From contig JABIPM010000023.1 in assembly GCA_018658955.1 (NCBI GenBank), positions 1-7,659 on the forward strand: a stretch of 7,659 bases of DNA, given 5' to 3'. Under the pieces are notes generated by a model. The model had not been told where the DNA came from. It worked only from the letters and a program-made list of their open reading frames with translations, and searched no databases. Each line of letters begins with the position of its first letter. Position 1 is the first letter of the stretch. A program made the position numbers and the translations under genes. Shown here piece after piece: positions 1 to 5,803 of this stretch. This DNA is from Candidatus Woesearchaeota archaeon. GTDB lineage: Archaea > Nanobdellota > Nanobdellia > SCGC-AAA011-G17 > UBA489.

Positions 1-1047
1 GAAGAAGAAATAACAGACAAAGAATTATTACTAAATCAATTAAAAACTCAGGCAGAAGAAGGAGAAGCAACAATAACCTTAATCAGTAATGATTTAACAG
101 ACATGAATCTTCTACATGAAAAATCAGATATCCCTTTAGGAACATTACAATCACAACTAGGTTCTTCAAACGATTCTTCAGCAATGAATTCCTATAATGC
201 AGTAGAAAGAGAAATTGAATCAATGTTAGAAGACATATCTTTAGCAAATTCAAAGAAAAGTAAAATTACAGACAGATTATCTATACTATCCCAAAACACA
301 GAAACAAACAATTTAGCAATTACTCAAATGCTTTACAGTTTCAAAACAATCAAAAAAGATATCTCTGCAGTAAAAGAAACTGGAGCAGGAAAAATAGTAA
401 ATCCCATCAAATCAGAAATTAAACCAATCACCACAGAAAAAACACATCTTAATTTCATATTCCCCACATTACTGATCATGATCATGATGTTTGTATCTCT
501 CCTATTAACCTCAACACTAGAAATAAGAGAAAAAACGTCAAAGGTTTATTTCAAAAACTTCATAACACCCACATCAGAAACCTCATTTACCTTAAGCAAT
601 TATATCACAAATCTAATCATTATCTCATTACAAACAACCATATTAGTAGGGGCGTCAGCATTCTTCTTTTACAAAGAAATATTCTCAACCATACATTTAC
701 TAATTCCTGCACTATTACTCATAGCTTCAATCTTCCTTTTCATGGGAATAATGCTAGGGAGCATTTTTAGAACAGAAGAAACTAACACAATTACTGCAAT
801 ATCTTTAGGATTCATCATGGTGTTCTTTTCATCAGCAATACTCCCAATTGAAACCCTATCCCCTGTAATCAAAAATATTGCCTCATTTAATCCATTTTAC
901 ATTAGCGAAAGCTTATTAAACCAAATTATTTTATTCCAATCTCAATTAAAGAACGTATCAAGTTATTTCTTGACACTTTCCCTGTATTTAGCAGGAATAA
1001 TAATTGCAACAATTATAGTAAAAAAAATATCAAAAAGAAGACAATGA
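1..1047 (+). CDS. ABC-2 type transporter permease, C-terminal part (5' end outside window)
   Basis: Probable membrane subunit of an ABC exporter; the substrate cannot be told. The frame is open from base 1, so the ATG at 103 is internal and 348 residues of a longer protein are visible. Residues 1 to about 148 are polar, rich in Glu, Ser, Asn and Lys, and look like the large extracytoplasmic segment found between the first and second membrane helices of this family. Hydrophobic segments follow at about 150-172, 200-224, 232-256, 264-284 and 321-341, then a basic tail (KKISKRRQ). The stretch EIREKTSKVYFKNFITPTS after the first visible helix matches the ABC-2 cytoplasmic pattern of charged residues followed by a 'sP.s' turn. 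The missing part should hold the first helix, and a partner ATPase is expected upstream; neither is visible. The stop codon overlaps the RNase J start as ATGA, suggesting translational coupling. Family call is by topology and this loop, so subfamily is uncertain. Confidence 0.8.
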   Translation, partial: EEEITDKELLLNQLKTQAEEGEATITLISNDLTDMNLLHEKSDIPLGTLQSQLGSSNDSSAMNSYNAVEREIESMLEDISLANSKKSKITDRLSILSQNTETNNLAITQMLYSFKTIKKDISAVKETGAGKIVNPIKSEIKPITTEKTHLNFIFPTLLIMIMMFVSLLLTSTLEIREKTSKVYFKNFITPTSETSFTLSNYITNLIIISLQTTILVGASAFFFYKEIFSTIHLLIPALLLIASIFLFMGIMLGSIFRTEETNTITAISLGFIMVFFSSAILPIETLSPVIKNIASFNPFYISESLLNQIILFQSQLKNVSSYFLTLSLYLAGIIIATIIVKKISKRRQ

Positions 1048-2387
1048 AACCAATAGAAATTTGTACAGTAGGAGGATATAATGAAGTAGGTAGAAATATG
1101 ACTGCCATCAACGTAGATGGAGAAAGTGTTATTTGCGATATCGGATTTAATGTACAAAAAGTAGTAGAATATCAAGAAGAATGTAAAACTCAAGAAGCAT
1201 ACACAAAAGAACTTCTAATGAGTATTGATGCGGTTCCAAATATTAACAAAATTAAATCATGGATACCTAATACCAAAGCAATTCTAGCAAGCCATTGTCA
1301 TCTAGACCATATTGGAGGAATTCAATATTTAGCAAGAGATTTCAAAGCACCAATTGTTTCAACCCCATTTACTATGAGCGTAATTGATAATCAAATGAGA
1401 TCAGATGCAATCAAATTACCAAACAAGCAGGTAAGAATAAAACCCAACGACACATTCGAAGCTTCTAAAAATATCAAAATAGAATTCATAGACATTCCGC
1501 ATTCAACTTTACAAACATCCTTATTGGCTATGCACACACCTCAAGGAATCATCCTTTACGCAACAGACTGGAAATTTGATAATACCCCTGTAATTGGGAA
1601 AAAACCAGATTACAAAAGATTAAAAGAATTGGGAAGCCTAGGTGTAAAGGCACTAGTTATTGATTCTTTGTACTCTAAAGAAGACATCAAGACACCTTCA
1701 GAAAGTATTGCAAGAGACTTATTAAAAGACGTATTATTAGAAACTGCAAACCAAGATTCAGCAATAGTTACCAGTTGTTTTGCATCACACATTGCAAGAT
1801 TAAAATCAATAATTGAATTTGGTAATAAAATAAATAGAAAAGTTATAATTTTAGGAAGAAGTTTCGGAAAATACATTGAAGCAGCTGAACAAGCAAACTT
1901 AACAAAACTATCCGACCAAGCAGAAATTTTAACTTATAGATCTGCAATTAACAGAAAACTTGTAGAAATAAACAAAAAAGGTCCAGAAAACTACATTATT
2001 GTTTGTACTGGTGGACAAGGAGAAACAAACTCAGTTCTTTCAAGAATGGTTAGAGGAGAAACTAAGTTTAAATTTTACTCCGGTGACCAAGTAATATTTT
2101 CAAACAGATTAATTCCTGTTGAACCTAATTTAACCAATAGGGCAGGAATGGAAACTCAACTAAAAGATTTGGGCGTAAGGATCTTCAAAGATGTTCATGT
2201 TTCAGGACACTGCGCTAAAGAAGATATCAGAGAAATGATTCAATTAACAAATCCAGAAAATATAATTCCTTGCCATGGATTCGACAAGCTTATGCAACCA
2301 GCATGTAATCTAGGTATTGAGATGGGTTACAAAATGGATAGAGACCTTCACCTTATGAGAAATGGTGAAAAAATAATCATAGAGTAA
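1044..2387 (+). CDS. rnj: Archaeal RNase J, beta-CASP metallo-beta-lactamase 5'-3' exoribonuclease
   Basis: 447 residues, the size of archaeal RNase J and shorter than bacterial RNase J, which has an extra C-terminal domain. It degrades RNA processively from the 5' end in the cytoplasm with two catalytic zinc ions. All metal-site motifs are present: motif 1 Asp32 (CDIGF), motif 2 His84-Cys-His86-Leu-Asp88-His89, motif 3 His153, motif 4 Asp175 (ATDWKFD), beta-CASP motif A Asp207, motif B at 384-389 (VHVSGH) and motif C His411 (IPCHG). The N-terminal VGGYNEVGRNMTA (9-21) and CTGGQGE (321-327) are family hallmarks. No KH domain precedes the lactamase fold, which argues against the related aCPSF1 termination nuclease. 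The ATG overlaps the permease stop; no strong ribosome site precedes it, so translation is probably coupled. The start is supported by family alignment, since the conserved block begins within ten residues. The job of this enzyme next to a transporter is not explained by context. Confidence 0.93.
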   Translation: MKPIEICTVGGYNEVGRNMTAINVDGESVICDIGFNVQKVVEYQEECKTQEAYTKELLMSIDAVPNINKIKSWIPNTKAILASHCHLDHIGGIQYLARDFKAPIVSTPFTMSVIDNQMRSDAIKLPNKQVRIKPNDTFEASKNIKIEFIDIPHSTLQTSLLAMHTPQGIILYATDWKFDNTPVIGKKPDYKRLKELGSLGVKALVIDSLYSKEDIKTPSESIARDLLKDVLLETANQDSAIVTSCFASHIARLKSIIEFGNKINRKVIILGRSFGKYIEAAEQANLTKLSDQAEILTYRSAINRKLVEINKKGPENYIIVCTGGQGETNSVLSRMVRGETKFKFYSGDQVIFSNRLIPVEPNLTNRAGMETQLKDLGVRIFKDVHVSGHCAKEDIREMIQLTNPENIIPCHGFDKLMQPACNLGIEMGYKMDRDLHLMRNGEKIIIE

Positions 2388-2430
2388 AGATTATTATTCT
2401 AAATACTTCTTTCAGCCAATAAATCTATAT

Positions 2431-2447
2431 AAAACACCCAAAACACC
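2431..2447 (+). repeat. Two tandem copies of AAAACACC just after the TATA box
   Basis: AAAACACC occurs at 2431-2438 and again at 2440-2447, a nine-base period, directly between the TATA box and the predicted transcription start. The location would suit a repressor operator, but the repeat is short, A-rich and could be chance. Confidence 0.35.
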
Positions 2448-2459
2448 AAAGTGTAGCAT

Positions 2460-2465
2460 GGGGGA
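2460..2465 (+). promoter_or_regulatory. Shine-Dalgarno-like site for mre11
   Basis: GGGGGA lies six bases before the ATG at 2472 and can pair with the CCUCC anti-Shine-Dalgarno core with one G-U pair. It supports the 2472 start. An earlier ATG at 2458 is out of frame with mre11 and lies before this site. Confidence 0.5.
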
Positions 2466-2471
2466 CAACAT

Positions 2472-3749
2472 ATGAACGAACAGCTAGATAGCTCTAAATT
2501 CAGATTTGCTCATCTAGCTGACTGCCATATCGGCGGTTGGAAAGAAGACAAATTAAAAGAACTTTCAATAAAAAGTTTTGAAAAAGCAATCAACAAAATA
2601 ATAGATGAAAAATTAGATTTCTTACTAATATCCGGAGATCTATTTAACACTGCAATTCCTTCAGTTGATGCACTAAAACAAGTAGCACTTTCTTTAAGAC
2701 GATTAAAAGAGAATAACATCCAGACCTACATAATTCCTGGAAGTCATGACTTTTCTCCCTCCGGAAAAACCATGTTAGACGTCTTAGAAAATGCAGGACT
2801 ATGTATTAATGTTTACAAATACAATGAAATAACAAAAAAATTAGAAATAACTTACCACCAATTACCAAATCAAGAAAAAATTGCATTAACTGGAATTTGT
2901 GGATTATCTGGAGGATTAGAAAAATTATTGTATGAAGAAATATCAAATAAACAAGAAATAGAAAATTTACCAAATTTTAAAATATTTTTATTTCACACAT
3001 TATTAACAGAGTTAAAACCCACAACAAATGATTGGGAAAAAGTTCCTTCAGAACCATTATCATTACTACCCCAAAATTTCAATTACTATCCTGGTGGCCA
3101 CCCCCACTTTATTCATCAAAAATCAACTCCAGAACGCCCCTTAATCGCCTATCCTGGACCACTCTTCCCAAACAATTTCAAGGAGTTAGAAGAATTAAAA
3201 CAAGGAGGATTTTACATCTGCGATGTAGATCCAAATAATAAAATAACCTTAACACACACCCCAATTAAACTCAAAGAAACTATTTCATTAAACATCAATG
3301 CTAATGAGAAAACTTCAGAGCAAGTAGCAGAAGAAATCAAGGAAAATCTAAATCAGTTAAGTATAGAAAATTGTATTGTAACATTAAGAGTTGCAGGAAC
3401 ATTGAAAGCAGGAAAAGCTTCAGATATAAGCTTCAAAAAAATACTAGAGAATAATAAAGCATACATAATTCTAAAGAATACTTCAAAATTAAAAACAAAA
3501 CAATTTTCAGAAATAAAGATCAAAGAAGGTACAATTGAAGAGGTCGAAGATTCAATTATCAAAGAACATATTGGACAAATAGAAATCCCAGATATTCAAT
3601 TAAATGAAAATCAAGAATTACTAACTACTCAATTAATGACTTCTTTAAACAAAGAAAAGTTAGAAGGTGAAAAAAACATAGATTTTGAAAACAGAATAAA
3701 ACAAGACTTGATAGAAATATTCAATTTAAGGGACGTATTTGAAGAATGA
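2472..3749 (+). CDS. mre11: DNA double-strand break repair nuclease Mre11
   Basis: 425 residues, essentially the length of the Pyrococcus furiosus enzyme. Mn-dependent phosphoesterase that trims DNA ends (3'-5' exonuclease and endonuclease) in a complex with Rad50. Phosphoesterase motifs run in order: Asp17-Cys-His19 (LADCHIGG), Gly55-Asp56 (SGDLFN), 90-93 Gly-Ser-His-Asp, His175 (FLFHT), and His210-Pro-His212 (GGHPH). In motif III the usual metal-binding Asn is Ser91, while the catalytic His92 is kept. Residues from about 230 form the capping region (YPGPLFPNN), followed by a charged linker; the last 35 or so residues (KLEGEKNIDFENRIKQDLIE) are helical and fit the helix-loop-helix that binds the base of the Rad50 coils. 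The start at 2472 puts the conserved RFAHLADCH block at residues 11-19, as in homologues, and has a Shine-Dalgarno-like G run before it. The stop overlaps the rad50 start (ATGA), consistent with the two being made together. Confidence 0.94.
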   Translation: MNEQLDSSKFRFAHLADCHIGGWKEDKLKELSIKSFEKAINKIIDEKLDFLLISGDLFNTAIPSVDALKQVALSLRRLKENNIQTYIIPGSHDFSPSGKTMLDVLENAGLCINVYKYNEITKKLEITYHQLPNQEKIALTGICGLSGGLEKLLYEEISNKQEIENLPNFKIFLFHTLLTELKPTTNDWEKVPSEPLSLLPQNFNYYPGGHPHFIHQKSTPERPLIAYPGPLFPNNFKELEELKQGGFYICDVDPNNKITLTHTPIKLKETISLNINANEKTSEQVAEEIKENLNQLSIENCIVTLRVAGTLKAGKASDISFKKILENNKAYIILKNTSKLKTKQFSEIKIKEGTIEEVEDSIIKEHIGQIEIPDIQLNENQELLTTQLMTSLNKEKLEGEKNIDFENRIKQDLIEIFNLRDVFEE

Positions 3750-5803
3750 TAATCAAAAAAATAAAACTTACAAATATTCGCTCATATAAAGAAGAAGAGA
3801 TTTCTTTTCCAGAAGGATCAACTCTACTTTCAGGAAACATTGGATCAGGTAAATCTACAATACTTCTAGCAATAGATTTCGCATTATTCGGAATTAGCCA
3901 TGAACTACCTGGAAAAGCACTGTTAAGACAGGGAGAATCAGAAGGGTCAGTAGAATTAACATTCAAAATAAATGAAAAAGTAATTATCATAAAAAGAAAT
4001 CTAAAAAAAACACCAACTTCAGTTTCTCAAGAATCTGGACAGATTACTATAGGAAATGATAAACAAGAACTTACAGCAATGGAATTAAAACAAAAAATAA
4101 TTGAACTTCTAAATTATCCTCAAGACCTTTTAACAAAAACAAAATCTTCAGTATACCATTACACAGTTTATTCTCCACAAGAAAAAATGAAAGAAATTCT
4201 TTTAGGGAAAAAAGAAGAAAGATTAGAAATACTAAGAAGGGTTTTTGGAATTGATAAATACAAAAAAGTAAGAGATAATGCACAATTATTTTTAACCGCA
4301 TTAAAACAAAAATCAAAAGAAATTGCCGCAAGAGTTGCAGACTTAGAACAGAAACAAGAAGAACTTGCGGAAAAAATCCAACGAAAAGAAGAACTTGCAA
4401 ACTCAATTTCTAAAATACAACCACAAATAATTGAAGAAAAACAAAAACTAGAAATAAAAAAACAGGAGATTTTAATTCTTGAAGAAAAACAAAAAGAAGT
4501 AAATCAATTAAAACATGAATTAGAAAAAACCATTCTCTCACTAACCCATAAAACTCAAGATTTTGCAAATCAAAAAATAAAATTAGGAATAATCAACAAA
4601 GAACTTGTAGAATTAACAGAAGAAGTAAAAAATTTACCTCTTTCTGATCCTTCATTGAAGGATAAAATAGAGATACTTCAAACAAAAATCAAAACATTAG
4701 AAGATCAAAACATATTCTCTCAAAGAAGATCTGCAGAGCTAGGAATACTAAAGAAAGGCCATGAAGAGATTTGTCACAAAATCAGTGAATTAGATAACTG
4801 TCCATTATGTAAGCAAGCAGTAGAAGAAGAACACAAGCACAAAATAACAAAAGAAGAGACGTCTAAGGCAGAAAAATTAGACTTAGAATTAGACGCATTA
4901 AAGAGAAAATTAACAGAAAACCATCAAGAGATTACAAATAAAAAACAAGAACTATTACAAATACAACAAAATCTCCACAATCAAGGATTAGTAGAATTAA
5001 AACAAAAAAACCTTACAAATAAAAAACAAGAACTAACTAACTTAACACCATTAATAGAATCAACTAAAAAAGAAATAAGTGAGCTTACAAATAAAAAACA
5101 ATTATTAGAACCCAAAATTCCAGTGTTAACAACAATAGATACAAGCAAACAAAAACAAGAACTAGAAATAATAAACAATCAACTAAAAGAATTTGAAATA
5201 AGAAACGCTTCAATGACTGCAGAACTTAACACATTAACCAACATAATAATAACAATACAAAAAGAAGTAGATTCTAAAAAAACTGCTAGAAGCAATATTG
5301 CTAAACTTATGCAGATAAGAGAATGGTTAGAAAAACAATTTATTAACATGACAATATTAATGGAAAAGAACATTATGCTAAAAGTCCATTCAGAACTAGA
5401 AAATTTAATTCAAAAATGGTTCACCATGCTAGTAGACTCAGAATCAATTAAAATAAGATTGGATGAAGAATTCACCCCAATCATCGAACAAAATGGCCAT
5501 GAAACAGACTATTTACATCTCTCAGGGGGAGAAAAAACTGCAGCAGCCCTTTCATATAGATTGGCATTAAATCAAGTACTGAACACTCTAATGACTACAA
5601 TTAACACAAAGAACATCTTAATGTTAGATGAACCCACGGATGGCTTCTCACAAGAACAATTAGAACGCATGAGAAACATATTAGAGGAACTCAACACAAA
5701 ACAAACAATAATAGTGTCTCACGATCCAAAAGTAGAAAGTTTTGTAGATAATGTAATCAGGTTAGAAAAGAACGATCATCTAACTTCAATCATTCATACC
5801 TAA
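3746..5803 (+). CDS. rad50: DNA double-strand break repair ATPase Rad50, short-armed
   Basis: SMC-like ATPase that clamps and tethers DNA and controls Mre11. The N-terminal half-domain has Walker A at 30-38 (GNIGSGKST) and a Q-loop Gln145 (YSPQEKM). Two coiled-coil arms of roughly 185 residues each (about 165-350 and 356-540), rich in Lys, Glu, Gln and Leu, flank the zinc hook Cys352-Pro-Leu-Cys355. The C-terminal half has the signature LSGGEKTAAALS (592-603), Walker B ILMLDE (624-629) and the H-loop His659 (IIVSHDP). At 685 residues it is clearly shorter than P. furiosus Rad50 (882), the loss lying in the coils. After Walker B the D-loop reads EPTDGFS rather than the usual EPTxxLD. Three copies of a TNKKQ segment occur in the descending coil. 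The ATG overlaps the mre11 stop; only a weak GAAG precedes it, so translation is probably coupled. The 3' end overlaps the opposing gene by 14 bases. Confidence 0.94.
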   Translation: MIIKKIKLTNIRSYKEEEISFPEGSTLLSGNIGSGKSTILLAIDFALFGISHELPGKALLRQGESEGSVELTFKINEKVIIIKRNLKKTPTSVSQESGQITIGNDKQELTAMELKQKIIELLNYPQDLLTKTKSSVYHYTVYSPQEKMKEILLGKKEERLEILRRVFGIDKYKKVRDNAQLFLTALKQKSKEIAARVADLEQKQEELAEKIQRKEELANSISKIQPQIIEEKQKLEIKKQEILILEEKQKEVNQLKHELEKTILSLTHKTQDFANQKIKLGIINKELVELTEEVKNLPLSDPSLKDKIEILQTKIKTLEDQNIFSQRRSAELGILKKGHEEICHKISELDNCPLCKQAVEEEHKHKITKEETSKAEKLDLELDALKRKLTENHQEITNKKQELLQIQQNLHNQGLVELKQKNLTNKKQELTNLTPLIESTKKEISELTNKKQLLEPKIPVLTTIDTSKQKQELEIINNQLKEFEIRNASMTAELNTLTNIIITIQKEVDSKKTARSNIAKLMQIREWLEKQFINMTILMEKNIMLKVHSELENLIQKWFTMLVDSESIKIRLDEEFTPIIEQNGHETDYLHLSGGEKTAAALSYRLALNQVLNTLMTTINTKNILMLDEPTDGFSQEQLERMRNILEELNTKQTIIVSHDPKVESFVDNVIRLEKNDHLTSIIHT
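4932..5100 (+). repeat. Three near-identical in-frame repeats in the Rad50 coiled coil
   Basis: A run beginning TTACAAATAAAAAACA occurs at 4932, 5013 and 5085. The first two copies are identical over 22 bases (4932-4953 and 5013-5034); the third matches over the first 16. Spacings are 81 and 72 bases, both whole codons, giving TNKKQEL at residues 397-403 and 424-430, and TNKKQL at 448-453. This suggests local duplication of coil segments, though low-complexity A-rich coil sequence can also produce it. Confidence 0.6.

Larger units (their letters stand above)
2388..2471 (+). promoter_or_regulatory. Intergenic promoter region of mre11-rad50 with TATA box
   Basis: This is the only same-strand gap in the window. 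It holds CTATATAAAA at 2425-2434, a good archaeal TATA box, preceded by an A-rich stretch (AATAAAT) that could act as BRE. With the usual spacing, transcription would start near 2453-2457, giving a leader of about 15-19 bases. Upstream, 2389-2413 is rich in T with short runs (TTATTATT, CTTCTTTC), which might help end the RNase J transcript but is too weak to call a terminator. No stable hairpin is visible. The start site is inferred from spacing only. Confidence 0.6.

Noticed and set aside
103..105. ATG at 103 as the start of the permease
   Set aside because: The frame is open back to base 1, there is no ribosome site before it, and the family has a membrane helix before this soluble segment; the gene is cut by the window edge.
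1071..1083. Strong Shine-Dalgarno-like GGAGGATATAATG inside the RNase J gene
   Set aside because: The ATG is out of frame with RNase J and its reading frame stops after two codons; the bases encode the conserved VGGYNE of RNase J.
1476..1535. RNase J motif 3 His appeared displaced, because IPHSTL could be lined up with HSIPxSTL so that Ile149 fell in the His position
   Set aside because: Counting to the downstream HTPQG shows that HSTLQTSLLAMH has the same 12-residue spacing as HSIPxS...H in the family, so His153 is the normal motif 3 His.
2389..2413. T-rich stretch after RNase J as a terminator
   Set aside because: The T runs are only three bases or shorter and broken by A and C; too weak to call in an A+T-rich genome.
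2443..2454. Small inverted repeat ACAC-CAAA-GTGT upstream of mre11
   Set aside because: A four-base stem is too short to distinguish from chance.
3032..3238. 68-codon plus-strand frame within mre11
   Set aside because: It lies wholly inside the conserved Mre11 coding sequence, including the GGHPH motif, and has no recognisable features.
4071..4406. 111-codon minus-strand frame opposite rad50, rich in Leu and Phe
   Set aside because: It is the antisense of Lys/Glu/Gln-rich coiled coil, which naturally reads as Leu/Phe on the other strand; no start context or independent signal.
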